The notes under the pieces: generated by a model
Seen by the model: the letters and a program-made list of their open reading frames with translations, nothing else
The model's database searches: none
What the model was told of the DNA's origin: nothing
Made by a program: the position numbers and the translations under genes
Shown here: piece by piece, positions 9,274 to 20,431 of the stretch
Numbering within the stretch: position 1 is the first letter of the stretch
Layout of the letters: the number at the start of each line of letters is the position of its first letter
DNA from: Pseudomonas sp. CFBP13508
GTDB taxonomy: Bacteria > Pseudomonadota > Gammaproteobacteria > Pseudomonadales > Pseudomonadaceae
Direction of reading: 5' to 3'
Length of the DNA: 64,000 bases
Assembly: GCF_005233515.1 (NCBI RefSeq)
Contig: NZ_QFZZ01000007.1
Location: forward strand, 124,001 to 188,000

Positions 9274-9361
9274 TGTGGGAGCGAGCCTGCTCGCGAAAGC
9301 GGATTGTCAGGCACCTTTGTATTGAAGGTCTGAGGCGTTCGCGAGCAGGCTCGCTCCCACA
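9274..9361. repeat. REP doublet (REPIN), family A
   Basis: Inverted element copies at 9274–9302 and 9336–9361 occupy most of the 250-bp space between cysD and the nif3-like gene. The rest of this gap (9128–9273) is AT-richer and presumably holds the cysD promoter, but I could not pick out clear -35/-10 boxes. Confidence 0.95.
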
Positions 9362-9377
9362 GGAGTTTGCGGCGAGC

Positions 9378-10136
9378 TCAGATCGGATTCGGGCAATCGA
9401 TGAAGATGTGCTCAAGGGCAAAGCGCTTCGCCAGATACTCACCCAGCGCCTGCACGCCGTAGCGTTCAGTAGCGTGGTGGCCAGCGGCGATGAAGCTGAT
9501 GTCGTTTTCCCGGGCGCTGTGGAAAGTCTGCTCGGAGGCCTCGCCACTGATGAACAGGTCGACCCCCGCCGCCACGCCCTGATCGATATAGCCCTGGCCG
9601 CCGCCGGTGCACCAGCCGACGCGGCGGATCATGCCGCTGCCTTCGATCAGCAGCGGCTCGCGCCCCATGACTTCCTGCACCTTGCGCGCGAAATCCCGCG
9701 CAGTCATTGGCTCATTCAGCGAGCCGACCAGCCCGACGACTTTCGGATTGCTCGGGTCGAGCGAACCTTCGACAGTGATGTCGAGCTGACGCGCCAGTTG
9801 CACGTTGTTGCCGACGTCCGGGTGCAGATCCAGCGGCAGGTGATAGGCGAGCAGACTGATGTCGTGCTTGAGCAGGGTTTTCAAGCGGCGCTGTTTCATG
9901 CCGGTGACGCAAGGGTTTTCGCCTTTCCAGAAATAACCGTGGTGGACCAGGATCAGGTCGGCCTCGGCTTCGACGGCGGCATCGAGCAACGCCTGGCTGG
10001 CGGTGACGCCACTGACGATGCGCATCACCTGCGGGCGGCCTTCGACCTGTAATCCGTTGGGGCAATAATCGGCAATTTTCGCACTGCCCAGGTAACGGTC
10101 GGCTTCTTCGACGAGGGTGCTGAGGGCAACGGCCAT
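9378..10136 (-). CDS. Nif3-like dinuclear metal-centre protein (YbgI/DUF34 family)
   Basis: The 252-residue protein belongs to the widely conserved Nif3/YbgI family, toroidal hexamers with two metal ions per subunit. Metal-ligand motifs are visible: VHHGYFWKG (about residues 64–72) and, near the C-terminus, AGHHATERYG. The molecular role is unsettled in the literature, with a GTP-cyclohydrolase-like or metal-insertion role proposed. It starts back to back with algW, with a 104-bp divergent spacer, the same neighbour as in other pseudomonads. Confidence 0.93.
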   Translation of the reverse strand: MAVALSTLVEEADRYLGSAKIADYCPNGLQVEGRPQVMRIVSGVTASQALLDAAVEAEADLILVHHGYFWKGENPCVTGMKQRRLKTLLKHDISLLAYHLPLDLHPDVGNNVQLARQLDITVEGSLDPSNPKVVGLVGSLNEPMTARDFARKVQEVMGREPLLIEGSGMIRRVGWCTGGGQGYIDQGVAAGVDLFISGEASEQTFHSARENDISFIAAGHHATERYGVQALGEYLAKRFALEHIFIDCPNPI

Positions 10137-10157
10137 GAAAGACTCCTAAATATCCCG

Positions 10158-10185
10158 TTCAGAGGCACGCGCGGCCTCGTATAAT
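10158..10185 (+). promoter_or_regulatory. Candidate sigma-70 promoter of algW
   Basis: TTCAGA at 10158–10163 and a perfect TATAAT at 10180–10185 are 16 bp apart in the divergent spacer. Transcription would begin about 45 bp before the algW ATG. The -10 is convincing and the -35 is weak. Confidence 0.55.
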
Positions 10186-10240
10186 GCGCGACATTATGGG
10201 CGGTCTGACCTCGCCTGCAACCTTTCCAGGAACGTGCTTA

Positions 10241-11398
<1,158 letters not shown>

Positions 11399-11405
11399 AA
11401 ATGTT

Positions 11406-11424
11406 TTCGCGCCAGCGGCGCGAA
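11406..11424 (+). terminator. Stem-loop after algW, possible terminator
   Basis: A perfect 8-bp GC-rich stem TTCGCGCC/GGCGCGAA with an AGC loop begins 8 bp after the algW stop. No U-run follows (TAACAG), so it is a weak intrinsic terminator or an mRNA-stabilising end. Confidence 0.45.
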
Positions 11425-11444
11425 TAACAGACATTCTCAACGGG

Positions 11445-11489
11445 CATGTTATATTGTTTCAATTCTAGCAATTGGAACAACATAACATG
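11445..11489. promoter_or_regulatory. 45-bp near-perfect palindrome ending at the TonB-receptor start codon; putative metal-responsive operator
   Basis: Arms 11445–11464 and 11470–11489 pair at 18 of 20 positions around the spacer CTAGC. The right arm ends with the ATG of the receptor gene itself, and the outer ends are CATGTTAT and ATAACATG. The ATGTTATATT portion resembles half of the gammaproteobacterial Zur box (GTTATA…TATAAC), so a Zur- or other metal-responsive repressor is a reasonable guess. Alternatively the transcript could fold and occlude ribosome binding. It shows no good match to a Fur box. Confidence 0.6.
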
Positions 11490-13592
11490 TCGTCTCGCAA
11501 AAAGGCCTCGCTGTTGGGCCTGACTCTGGGTTTGCTCTGCGATCCCGCCTTCGCCGATGAGCCGCAGCCCGTTGAGCTGGAAGCCATCAGCGTCACTTCC
11601 GACTACGAATCACCCACCGGCCCGGTCAGCGGATATCGCGCGACTCGCTCGGCCAGTGCGACCAAAACCGACACGGCGATTCGCGATATCCCACAAGCCA
11701 TCAGCGTCGTGCCGGCCAGTGTGCTCTCGGATCTGGGCAGCACCAGCGTTGAACGCGCGCTGGATTTTGCCGGCGGCGTGTCGAAGCAAAACAACTTCGG
11801 CGGCCTGACCCTGTACGAATACAACGTGCGCGGCTTCACCACCTCGGAGTTCTACAAGGATGGTTTCAGCGCCAATCGCGGTTACCCGAGCACGCCAGAT
11901 GCGGCCAATATAGAACGCATCGAAGTGCTCAAAGGCCCGGCCGCCAGCCTGTACGGCCGGGGTGATCCCGGCGGCACGGTGAACATCGTCACCAAGAAAC
12001 CGCAGCCTGAAGCGTTCACCACTCTGCAGACCAGCGCCGGCAGTTGGGACCGCTACCGCACCGCGCTGGACGTCAACACGCCCCTTGATGATCAGGGCAA
12101 TGTGCTCTCGCGCATCAACCTCGCCGTGGAAGACAACAAAAGCTTTCGCGACCACGTCGACAGCCAGCGGGTATTCGTCGCGCCTTCGATCAGTTGGCAG
12201 TTGAACCCGGACACCTCGCTGCTGGTGGAAAGCGAAATCGTCCGTCACAACTCGACGTTCGATCGTGGCGTGGTGGCGCCGAACAACAAGTGGAGCGGCG
12301 TATCGCGCTCGACGTTCTTGGGCGAGCCCAACGACGGCAACATCGACAACCACAACAACCTGCTCCAGGCCACTCTTGAACACCATCTGAACGACAGCTG
12401 GAAACTGCGTCTGGCCAGCCACTACAAGGAAGGCAAGCTCTGGGGCGACGCCACGGAACAACGCGCGCTGAACGCCGACGGCCACACGGTCAACCGCCGC
12501 TTGCGCGAACGCGATACGAGTTGGCACGACAGCATCACCCAACTGGAACTGCGCGGTCTGTTCGACCTCGGGCCGTGGCAGCATGAATTGCTGATCGGCA
12601 CCGAGTACGAGAATTACCGCAAGGACGAACGCGTCACCACCATTGCTGGCGGCCCCTACGCCATCGACATCTATAAACCGGTTTACGGCCAGCCGAAACC
12701 CAACGGCGCACGCTCGGGCACCGACTTCTTCGAACACGTCGAAAGTCATGCGCTGAATCTGCAGGACCAGATCATCTTCACCGACAAGCTGCGCGGCATG
12801 GTCGGCGCGCGCTTCGAGCATTTCGATCAGCGCATCGACGATCACAGCCGCAACGCCAAAAGCCAGCAACGCCACGACGCGCTGACTCAACGCGCCGGCC
12901 TGCTCTATCAGCTCACGCCGAACACCGGCCTGTTCGCCAACGCCTCGACCTCGTTCAAACCGAACAACGGCCTGGATGCATCGGGCAAATCCTTCGACCC
13001 GGAAGAAGGCGTCGGTTACGAAGTGGGGATCAAGAACGAGCTGTTCGATGAGCGGGTGAGCAGCACCCTCTCCTTCTTCCACATTGACAAGGAAAACGTT
13101 CTCGCCCTCGATCCGGGCACCGACACCAGCCGCGCCATGGGCAAGGCGCGCAGTCAGGGTTTCGATTGGCAAGTGAGCGGTCAGGTGACCGACGCAGTGC
13201 GGGTGATCGGCGCCTTCGCCTACATCGACGCCGAGGTGACCAAGGGCGACGCGACCATTCCTACCGGCAGCCGCATCCTCGGCGTGGCTAAACGCAGCGG
13301 CAGTCTGCTGGGTGTTTATGAATTTCAGGATGGCCATCTGCGCGGTTCAGACGTCGGTGCAGCGTTCACCTACGTCGGTGATCGTTCGGGCGAATCCGGC
13401 AGCGACTTCGAATTGCCGGCCTACCAGACCGTCGACTTGCTCGCCCATTACAAGGCAAGCGACAACGTCACGCTCGGCCTGAATCTGAACAACATCTTCG
13501 ACGAGAAATACTACGAGCGCTCCTACAGCAACTACTGGGTCAACCCCGGCGAGCCACGCAATTTCACTGTCAGCCTGACACTCAACCTGTAA
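11487..13592 (+). CDS. TonB-dependent outer-membrane receptor (siderophore/metallophore type)
   Basis: The 701-residue protein is a ligand-gated outer-membrane channel. An N-terminal signal peptide (KKASLLGLTLGLLCDPAFA, cleavage near residue 23) is followed by a TonB-box-like EAISVTSD and the plug domain (about 50–165; IPQAISVVPASVL, RIEVLKGPAASLYGRGDPGGTVNIVTK). The 22-strand barrel follows and ends NFTVSLTLNL, with a C-terminal hydrophobic residue as expected. No extra signalling domain is present, so it is not a FecA/FpvA-type transducer. The ATG at 11487 is preferred over an upstream in-frame start at 11472. A DUF4198 gene follows after 12 bp. The partner and the upstream palindrome suggest a metal or metallophore substrate rather than a classical ferric siderophore; this is inference. 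Confidence 0.93.
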   Translation: MSSRKKASLLGLTLGLLCDPAFADEPQPVELEAISVTSDYESPTGPVSGYRATRSASATKTDTAIRDIPQAISVVPASVLSDLGSTSVERALDFAGGVSKQNNFGGLTLYEYNVRGFTTSEFYKDGFSANRGYPSTPDAANIERIEVLKGPAASLYGRGDPGGTVNIVTKKPQPEAFTTLQTSAGSWDRYRTALDVNTPLDDQGNVLSRINLAVEDNKSFRDHVDSQRVFVAPSISWQLNPDTSLLVESEIVRHNSTFDRGVVAPNNKWSGVSRSTFLGEPNDGNIDNHNNLLQATLEHHLNDSWKLRLASHYKEGKLWGDATEQRALNADGHTVNRRLRERDTSWHDSITQLELRGLFDLGPWQHELLIGTEYENYRKDERVTTIAGGPYAIDIYKPVYGQPKPNGARSGTDFFEHVESHALNLQDQIIFTDKLRGMVGARFEHFDQRIDDHSRNAKSQQRHDALTQRAGLLYQLTPNTGLFANASTSFKPNNGLDASGKSFDPEEGVGYEVGIKNELFDERVSSTLSFFHIDKENVLALDPGTDTSRAMGKARSQGFDWQVSGQVTDAVRVIGAFAYIDAEVTKGDATIPTGSRILGVAKRSGSLLGVYEFQDGHLRGSDVGAAFTYVGDRSGESGSDFELPAYQTVDLLAHYKASDNVTLGLNLNNIFDEKYYERSYSNYWVNPGEPRNFTVSLTLNL

Positions 13593-13604
13593 AAGGACGT
13601 CACC

Positions 13605-14324
13605 ATGCACTACGGCAAATCCCTTCTGCTCATCGCTGCGCTGTTCACCGGTCAGGTGTCGGCGCACGGCCTGTGGACAGAGGAGCGACGCGGCAACATC
13701 GAAGTGGTCTACGGCCACGGCGCCGAAGACAACGCCTTCAAGGCGCAGAAAATCAGCGGTGCCTGGGCTTATGACGCAAGCGGCAAAATGATCCCGGTCA
13801 GCGTCGAGCGCCTGGCCGATCATGCCCGTTTGAAACCATTGAAGCCGCCGGCGCTGATGGCCGTGGCGCTGAACAATGGCATGTGGTCGCAGACGGCGGA
13901 CAAGAAGTGGATCAACGAAGGACGCAGCAAAGTACCCGGCGCCACCGAGGCCACGCAGACGTTCAAGTACAGCCTGGCGATCTATCAGCCGGGGGCGAAG
14001 TTGCCGAAACTGGAGCAGATCAAACTGCTGATCCTGCCGGAGGTCGATCCGTTGACGGTCGGGCCGGGTAAATCGTTACCGGTGCGGGTGCTGCTCGATG
14101 GCAAACCGGCGGCGGGGGTGAAGTTGTATGGCGACTATCGCAGCGCGCCAAACACCCTGAGCACCGAGACCGACAAGGATGGGCGTGCGCAGGTGCTGGT
14201 GCGTAATGAAGGGTTGAATGTGATTGCGGCGCAGGTCGAGGTGCCGGTGAAGGACAGTGTGGATGTGGAAAGTAGAGGTTTGTTTACCTCACTGACCTTC
14301 CTTGGCGAGCCGCATCACGAGTGA
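13605..14324 (+). CDS. DUF4198 domain periplasmic protein
   Basis: The 239-residue exported protein has a signal peptide ending at GQVSAHG and belongs to the DUF4198 family, whose members are periplasmic, Ig/carboxypeptidase-regulatory-like and often found with nickel, cobalt or other metal uptake genes. The mature N-terminus begins with His (AHGLWTEERRG), and HGAEDNAFKA follows. The C-terminal half (about 150–225) looks like a β-sandwich (AGVKLYGDYRSAP, TDKDGRAQVLVRNEGLNVIAAQ), and the protein ends GEPHHE. It lies 12 bp downstream of the receptor gene with an AAAGGA ribosome site, so the two form an operon. A metal-binding accessory role to the receptor is inferred from context only. Confidence 0.85.
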   Translation: MHYGKSLLLIAALFTGQVSAHGLWTEERRGNIEVVYGHGAEDNAFKAQKISGAWAYDASGKMIPVSVERLADHARLKPLKPPALMAVALNNGMWSQTADKKWINEGRSKVPGATEATQTFKYSLAIYQPGAKLPKLEQIKLLILPEVDPLTVGPGKSLPVRVLLDGKPAAGVKLYGDYRSAPNTLSTETDKDGRAQVLVRNEGLNVIAAQVEVPVKDSVDVESRGLFTSLTFLGEPHHE

Positions 14325-14366
14325 GCAAGGGTCGTTTTCAAAATCCATGTTCGATCTGAATACCAT

Positions 14367-14528
14367 CCCCCTCACCCCAGCCCTCTCCCCCAAGGGGGCG
14401 AGGGGGAAAGGGAGCCGATCTGTTTGCTTTTCAACACTGGAGTTCGACTCGGTATCTCACGTCGGTGCAACTCTAAAGTGCGCCTCGGTCAGTCCCCTCT
14501 CCCTCTGGGAGAGGGCTAGGGTGAGGGG
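14367..14528. repeat. MITE-like repeat, family C (CCCTCTCCC-type), with terminal inverted repeats
   Basis: The element is bounded by CCCCTCACCCCAGCCCTCTC on the left and its near-complement on the right (GGGAGAGGGCTAGGGTGAGG). Its interior of about 115 bp includes a second short G-rich inverted segment. It fills the 213-bp gap between the DUF4198 gene and the convergent hisC. A longer, internally duplicated relative lies at 53387–53698. Confidence 0.88.
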
Positions 14529-14537
14529 CTTTTGCTT

Positions 14538-15590
14538 TTAGAGGTCGCCAAGGCCGTTGATCAACGCCTGATTCTGCTCAGGCGTCCCCACCGATATCCG
14601 CAGGAACTGCGCAATCCGCTCCTGCTTGAAGTGCCGCACGATCACGCCCTGCTCGCGCAGCTTGGCCGCCAGGCCCGCCGCATCATGCTGCGGGTGGCGA
14701 GCGAAGATGAAGTTGGCCGCCGACGGCAGCACTTCAAAGCCTTTAGCCTGCAACTGCGCCACCACCCATTCGCGGCTCTCGATCACCTGACGACAGGTCT
14801 TGTCGAAATACTCGCGATCGGCAAAAGCCGCCGCCGCGCCGACAATCGCCAGACGATCCAGTGGATAGGAGTTGAAGCTGTTCTTGATCCGCTCCAGCGC
14901 TTCGATCAAGTCCGGATGCCCTACCGCCAGACCGACACGCAGGCCGGCCAGCGAGCGTGACTTGGACAGCGTCTGCGTCACCAGCAGATTCGGATAGCGG
15001 TCCACCAGACTGATCGCCGTCTCGCCGCCGAAGTCGATGTACGCCTCATCTACGACTACGACCGAATCAGGACTGGCCTTGAGGATTTGCTCGACCGCGT
15101 CCAGCGCCAGCAGGCACCCGGTCGGCGCGTTCGGGTTGGGGAAAATGATCCCGCCATTCGGTTTGGCGTAGTCGGCCGGGTTGATCTGGAACTGCGCATC
15201 CAGCGGAACAGCGTCGAATTCAATGCCGTACAGACCGCAGTAGACCGGATAGAAGCTATAGCTGATGTCCGGAAACAGCAGCGGCTGGTCGTGTTGCAGC
15301 AGACCGTGGAAGATGTGCGCGAGCACTTCGTCCGAACCGTTGCCGAGGAACACCTGACTGGTTTGCACGCCGTAGTATTCGGCCACGGCGTTTTTCAGCA
15401 GATCACTGTTCGGGTCCGGATACAGGCGCAGGTTGTCGTTGAGCTCGGCTTGCATCGCCGCCAGCGCTTTTGGCGACGGGCCATACGGATTTTCGTTGGT
15501 ATTGAGCTTGACCAGTCTGGTCAGCTTCGGCTGTTCGCCCGGCACGTAGGGCACCAGGTCCTTGACGAACGGGCTCCAGAATTTACTCAT
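14538..15590 (-). CDS. hisC: Histidinol-phosphate aminotransferase
   Basis: The 350-residue PLP enzyme transaminates imidazole-acetol phosphate to histidinol phosphate. It is a fold-type I aminotransferase with substrate-binding [11 protein letters not shown] (about residues 30–40), NPNAPTG (about 152–158), DEAYIDFG (about 181–188) and Schiff-base Lys210 in [12 protein letters not shown]. It lies 3 bp after hisD and is translationally linked to hisD and hisG in a minus-strand unit. In this cluster it is the last gene of the his block. Confidence 0.96.
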   Translation of the reverse strand: MSKFWSPFVKDLVPYVPGEQPKLTRLVKLNTNENPYGPSPKALAAMQAELNDNLRLYPDPNSDLLKNAVAEYYGVQTSQVFLGNGSDEVLAHIFHGLLQHDQPLLFPDISYSFYPVYCGLYGIEFDAVPLDAQFQINPADYAKPNGGIIFPNPNAPTGCLLALDAVEQILKASPDSVVVVDEAYIDFGGETAISLVDRYPNLLVTQTLSKSRSLAGLRVGLAVGHPDLIEALERIKNSFNSYPLDRLAIVGAAAAFADREYFDKTCRQVIESREWVVAQLQAKGFEVLPSAANFIFARHPQHDAAGLAAKLREQGVIVRHFKQERIAQFLRISVGTPEQNQALINGLGDL

Positions 15591-15593
15591 CGC

Positions 15594-16931
15594 TCAGTTC
15601 CCCTGCCCTTTCAGAAAGTCTTGGTCTTTGATGCGGTATTCGGCGCTGCGTGCGTGGGCGCTCAGCGATTCACCACGGGCCAGTACCGATGCTGTTTTGC
15701 CCAGCTTGGAAGCGCCGGCCTCGGAGCAGAAGATGATCGACGAGCGCTTCTGGAAGTCGTAGACGCCCAGCGGCGAGGAGAAACGCGCGGTGCCGGAAGT
15801 CGGCAACACGTGGTTCGGGCCGGCGCAGTAGTCGCCCAACGCTTCGGAAGTGTGGCGGCCCATGAAGATCGCACCGGCGTGGCGGATCTGCGGCAGCCAG
15901 GCCTGTGGATCGGCGACCGACAATTCCAGGTGTTCCGGGGCGATGCGGTTGGCGACTTCGATGGCCTGGGCCATGTCGCTCACCTGAATCAGCGCACCTC
16001 GGCCATTGATCGAAGTTTCGATGATGGTCGCGCGGTCCATGGTCGGCAGCAGTTTGTCGATGCTCGCGGCCACCTTGTCGAGGAACTCGGCGTCGGGGCT
16101 GACCAGAATCGCTTGCGCGTCTTCGTCGTGCTCGGCCTGGGAGAACAGGTCCATGGCGATCCAGTCCGGATCGGTCTGGCCGTCGCAGACCACAAGAATT
16201 TCCGAAGGGCCGGCGATCATGTCGATGCCGACTTGGCCGAACACGTGGCGCTTGGCCGTGGCCACATAGATATTGCCCGGGCCGACAACCTTATCGACAC
16301 GCGGCACGCTTTCGGTGCCATAAGCCAGTGCGGCAACCGCTTGCGCGCCGCCGATGGTGAACACGCGGTCGACACCGGCGATGCAGGCAGCGGCCAGCAC
16401 CAGCTCGTTGATTTCACCGCGCGGGGTTGGCACGACCATGACCACTTCGGTCACGCCGGCCACCTTCGCCGGAATCGCGTTCATCAATACCGACGACGGA
16501 TACGAGGCCTTGCCGCCCGGCACGTAAAGGCCTGCGCGATCCAGTGGCGTGACTTTCTGACCAAGCACGGTGCCGTCAGCCTCGGTGTAGCTCCAGGAAT
16601 CCTGCTTCTGTTTTTCGTGATAGCTGCGCACGCGGGCGGCGGCTTTTTCCAAGGCCTCGCGTTGCGGCACAGTGATGCGGGTCAGGGCCAGTTCAAGGCG
16701 CTCGCGCGGCAGGATCAGGTCGGCCATCGAGGCGACTTCGAGGCCGTCGAACTTCTGGGTGAACTCGACCAGCGCCGCGTCACCGCGCTCGCGCACAGCC
16801 TTGATGATGTCCAGCACGCGCTGATTGACCGAGTCGTCAGACACACTTTCCCAGCTCAGCAGATGATCCAGATGATGCGCGAAATCCGGGTCAGCAGCGT
16901 TGAGTCGGCGAATTGCAGTCGGTGCGGTCAT
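15594..16931 (-). CDS. hisD: Histidinol dehydrogenase
   Basis: The 445-residue zinc-dependent NAD enzyme performs the last two oxidations from histidinol to histidine. Family motifs are easy to see: the [18 protein letters not shown] region (about 130–147), [24 protein letters not shown] (about 237–246) and the late [14 protein letters not shown]. It is full length and has the usual N-terminus. It lies between hisG (127 bp upstream) and hisC (3 bp downstream). Confidence 0.97.
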   Translation of the reverse strand: MTAPTAIRRLNAADPDFAHHLDHLLSWESVSDDSVNQRVLDIIKAVRERGDAALVEFTQKFDGLEVASMADLILPRERLELALTRITVPQREALEKAAARVRSYHEKQKQDSWSYTEADGTVLGQKVTPLDRAGLYVPGGKASYPSSVLMNAIPAKVAGVTEVVMVVPTPRGEINELVLAAACIAGVDRVFTIGGAQAVAALAYGTESVPRVDKVVGPGNIYVATAKRHVFGQVGIDMIAGPSEILVVCDGQTDPDWIAMDLFSQAEHDEDAQAILVSPDAEFLDKVAASIDKLLPTMDRATIIETSINGRGALIQVSDMAQAIEVANRIAPEHLELSVADPQAWLPQIRHAGAIFMGRHTSEALGDYCAGPNHVLPTSGTARFSSPLGVYDFQKRSSIIFCSEAGASKLGKTASVLARGESLSAHARSAEYRIKDQDFLKGQGN

Positions 16932-17031
16932 AGCGAGAGCCTCATAGGAATTGGCAAAAAACTCAGGCGCCCGAAACTAGCATTCGATCCGCTTGGGCAC
17001 CTGAGAATTCTGGCTATGAGGCGGATAGACG

Positions 17032-17050
17032 GCGCGGCCTCGGGCCGCGC
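17032..17050 (-). other. Stem-loop between hisG and hisD
   Basis: A perfect 8-bp GC stem (GCGCGGCC/GGCCGCGC, loop TCG) begins a few bases after the hisG stop. It lacks a U-run and may slow or partly end transcription into hisD, or protect the hisG mRNA end. A weaker stem (CTCAGG…CCTGAG) lies farther into the same 127-bp gap. Confidence 0.5.
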
Positions 17051-17057
17051 TGGTAGA

Positions 17058-17693
17058 TCAGCCGCGGTGTCGCGATTCCACTGCGTTGCGCAGGGTGTCG
17101 ATCAACGCCTGGATTCGGGCGTGCTGCATTTTCATCGAAGCCTTGTTTACCACTAGACGCGAGCTGATCGTGGCGATCAGTTCCTGTGGCTCCAGACCGT
17201 TGGCGCGCAGGGTGTTGCCGGTGTCGACCACGTCGATGATCTTGTCGGCCAACCCGATCAGCGGCGCCAGTTCCATCGAGCCGTACAGCTTGATGATGTC
17301 GACCTGACGGCCCTGCTCGGCGTAATAACGCTTGGCAACGTTGACGAACTTGGTCGCCACGCGCAGACGGCCCTTGGGCTCGGCCGCGCCGATCTTGCCG
17401 GCGGTCATCAGCTTGCACTGGGCGATCTGCAGGTCCAGCGGCTCGTACAGGCCCTGGCCGCTGTATTCCATCAGCACGTCCTTACCGGCGACGCCGAGGT
17501 CGGCCGCGCCATGCTCGACATAGGTCGGCACGTCGGTGGCACGCACGATCAGCAGACGCACGTCGTCCTGGGTCGTGGGAATGATCAGCTTGCGGCTCTT
17601 GTCCGGATTCTCGGTCGGCACGATGCCCGCTTCAGCGAGAAGCGGCAGGGTGTCGTCAAGGATGCGGCCCTTGGACAGTGCGATGGTCAACAT
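17058..17693 (-). CDS. hisG: ATP phosphoribosyltransferase, short form
   Basis: The 211-residue enzyme catalyses the first, committed step of histidine synthesis (ATP + PRPP to PR-ATP). It is the short HisG form, which lacks the C-terminal regulatory domain and works with HisZ; no hisZ is present in the window. Motifs include [18 protein letters not shown] at the N-terminus, the [10 protein letters not shown] segment (about 66–75) and the PRPP-loop region [14 protein letters not shown] (about 153–166). It starts downstream of murA in the same direction with a 128-bp spacer containing hairpins. Confidence 0.96.
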   Translation of the reverse strand: MLTIALSKGRILDDTLPLLAEAGIVPTENPDKSRKLIIPTTQDDVRLLIVRATDVPTYVEHGAADLGVAGKDVLMEYSGQGLYEPLDLQIAQCKLMTAGKIGAAEPKGRLRVATKFVNVAKRYYAEQGRQVDIIKLYGSMELAPLIGLADKIIDVVDTGNTLRANGLEPQELIATISSRLVVNKASMKMQHARIQALIDTLRNAVESRHRG

Positions 17694-17755
17694 GGGAAAC
17701 GTCAGTCCTTATCAAGGTACTCATGCCCGGTCGCAATCGGCGCCGGACACACATC

Positions 17756-17811
17756 GAGGGTGCGTACACCCTCGACTCGAAACGAATTCAGTGGACACGT
17801 CCCTGTGTCCC
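17756..17811 (-). other. Two stem-loops between murA and hisG
   Basis: CGAGGGTG/CACCCTCG (17756–17775, loop CGTA) and GGACAC/GTGTCC (17794–17811) occupy the murA–hisG spacer. They have no clear U-run. They could be a weak terminator for murA or a regulatory leader for hisG. I did not see a histidine-rich leader peptide. Confidence 0.45.
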
Positions 17812-17821
17812 GATGCAGCGA

Positions 17822-19102
<1,281 letters not shown>

Positions 19103-19109
19103 CTAGGGC

Positions 19110-19349
19110 TCAGGTGCGCTCGGCCCAGGCCGTGCTGCTGAAAAATTTCATAGTGACCGCATGGATGCTGCCATCGACGATCCATGGGTTCAAATGGGCA
19201 TAGACCTGCTGCTGACGCTTCACCGGGCTCAACGCCGCCAGTTCATCGCTGATCACGTTCAGCTGGAAGTTGCAGCCTTCGCCTTCAACTTCTACCAGCG
19301 TTCCTGGCAGCTTTCCTTCAAGGAAGCTCTTCACTTCTACGGCCTGCAT
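19110..19349 (-). CDS. ibaG: BolA family protein IbaG
   Basis: This 79-residue BolA-like protein has the class II KH-like fold. Members bind monothiol glutaredoxins and [2Fe-2S] clusters and have been linked to acid tolerance and envelope homeostasis. The motif KFFSSTAWAERT closes the protein, and VEGEGCNFQLNVIS lies near the middle; its Cys and the late His (GSIHAVTMKF) are candidate cluster ligands. A longer frame starting at 19397 adds 16 residues lacking conservation, so the ATG at 19349 is chosen. It sits between mlaB and murA. Confidence 0.92.
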   Translation of the reverse strand: MQAVEVKSFLEGKLPGTLVEVEGEGCNFQLNVISDELAALSPVKRQQQVYAHLNPWIVDGSIHAVTMKFFSSTAWAERT

Positions 19350-19393
19350 GCTCAACCTCAATCGGCGCCCTGTGCGCACGGGTCGGACATCAT

Positions 19394-19453
19394 ACAAAAA
19401 AGCCCCGCGCCTGCGAACCCCGCAACGCAGGACTCTGACGGGGGGCTTCTTTA
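19394..19453 (-). terminator. Rho-independent terminator after mlaB
   Basis: Read on the minus strand, AAGCCCC…GGGGCTT forms the base of an extended imperfect hairpin followed by TTTTTTG. It lies just past the mlaB stop and separates the mla operon from ibaG–murA. Confidence 0.8.
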
Positions 19454-19464
19454 TAGATGCGGGT

Positions 19465-19770
19465 TCAGGGGTGCGCCAACAGCTCGGTCAACTCGCTGAC
19501 CTGAGCGATTTCGCGCATGTCTTCGGGCATCGCGCGGATGCTGACGGCCTTGCCGGCCGCCTGTGCATCACGCATGAAGCACAGCAGCAACGACAGGCCG
19601 ACGCTGCTGGACTTCTGCACCGCCGAACAATCGATGACCAGCGCCGACGCCTTGCTCGACTTGATCAGCGCCTGCCCTTCCTTGCGCAGCTCAGGCCCGG
19701 TGCGGTAATCCAACACGCCGCTGAGCACCAGCTCGTCGACATCACTCATACGAACTGCCGCCTCACTCAT
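19465..19770 (-). CDS. mlaB: STAS-domain protein MlaB (Mla lipid-transport complex)
   Basis: The 101-residue cytoplasmic STAS protein binds the MlaF ATPase and stabilises the MlaFEDB complex. It shows the STAS pattern: a β-strand with VLSGVLDYRTGPEL and the key segment VIDCSAVQKSSSVGLSLL (about 54–71), in which the Ser/Thr loop lies before helix 2. The start ATG overlaps the mlaC stop (ATGA), indicating coupled translation. Another possible start is Met8. It is the last gene of the operon. Confidence 0.92.
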   Translation of the reverse strand: MSEAAVRMSDVDELVLSGVLDYRTGPELRKEGQALIKSSKASALVIDCSAVQKSSSVGLSLLLCFMRDAQAAGKAVSIRAMPEDMREIAQVSELTELLAHP

Positions 19771-20420
19771 TGCGCTGGCTTCGCGGCGGCTTTGTCGGTT
19801 TCCTGCTTGGCCTTGGCCACTTCACCGGCCCAGCCATCGATGGTCTTGTCCAGATCGTTGCCATTGCGCTGCATGGCGTCGGCGAACTGGTCACGGAACA
19901 GCTTGCCGATGTTGATGCCATTGATGATCACGTTGCGCAGCTTCCACTCGCCGCTGATCTTCTCAAGCGTGTACTGCACCGGATAGATCGCGCCATTGCT
20001 GCCCTTGACGGTCATGTTGACGCTGGTGCGCTCGCCCGATTCGTCTTTGGCCGGGTCAACGGTGATGCCCTGGTTGTTGTATTCCAGCAGAGCGTTGCCG
20101 TAGAACTGGAACAGACCGCGCTTGAAGTTTTCCTGAAAGCGCTGCATCTGCTCAGGCGTGGCCTTGCGCGAATACTTCACGGTCATGATGCTTTTGGAGA
20201 TGCCCTCGGCATCCACCACCGGACCGACAATGTTGTTCAGCGCCGCATAGAAATCCTGCGGATCCTGCTTGTACTTCTCTTTGTTTGCCTGCAAGTCGGC
20301 AAGCATCCGGTTCGTGGTGTCCTGAATCAGGTCATGAGCCGATTGCCCCGGTGCAGCGTTAGCCATCAACGGCAGGGCCGCGAGCAACACCAACAGGCCA
20401 CGTCGCAAGATAGAGATCAT
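19767..20420 (-). CDS. mlaC: Periplasmic phospholipid-binding protein MlaC
   Basis: The 217-residue soluble periplasmic carrier ferries phospholipids between the MlaA–porin complex in the outer membrane and MlaFEDB in the inner membrane. A signal peptide of about 22 residues (LLVLLAALPLMANAAPG) precedes the MlaC/Ttg2D domain with DFYAALNNIVGPVVDAEGIS. The C-terminus is rich in Lys, Ala and Gln. In P. putida the homologous genes were first named ttg2. No mlaA is present in this window. Confidence 0.95.
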   Translation of the reverse strand: MISILRRGLLVLLAALPLMANAAPGQSAHDLIQDTTNRMLADLQANKEKYKQDPQDFYAALNNIVGPVVDAEGISKSIMTVKYSRKATPEQMQRFQENFKRGLFQFYGNALLEYNNQGITVDPAKDESGERTSVNMTVKGSNGAIYPVQYTLEKISGEWKLRNVIINGINIGKLFRDQFADAMQRNGNDLDKTIDGWAGEVAKAKQETDKAAAKPAQ

Positions 20421-20431
20421 TCAAAAGCTCC

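Noticed and set aside
11445-11489. Fur box for the TonB receptor
   Set aside because: The palindrome lacks the GATAAT hexamer pattern that is clear before fagA; a different regulator is more likely.
15087-17156. 689-codon plus-strand open frame opposite hisC and hisD
   Set aside because: The his genes carry intact catalytic motifs; the antisense product is low-complexity His/Arg/Gln-rich and matches nothing.
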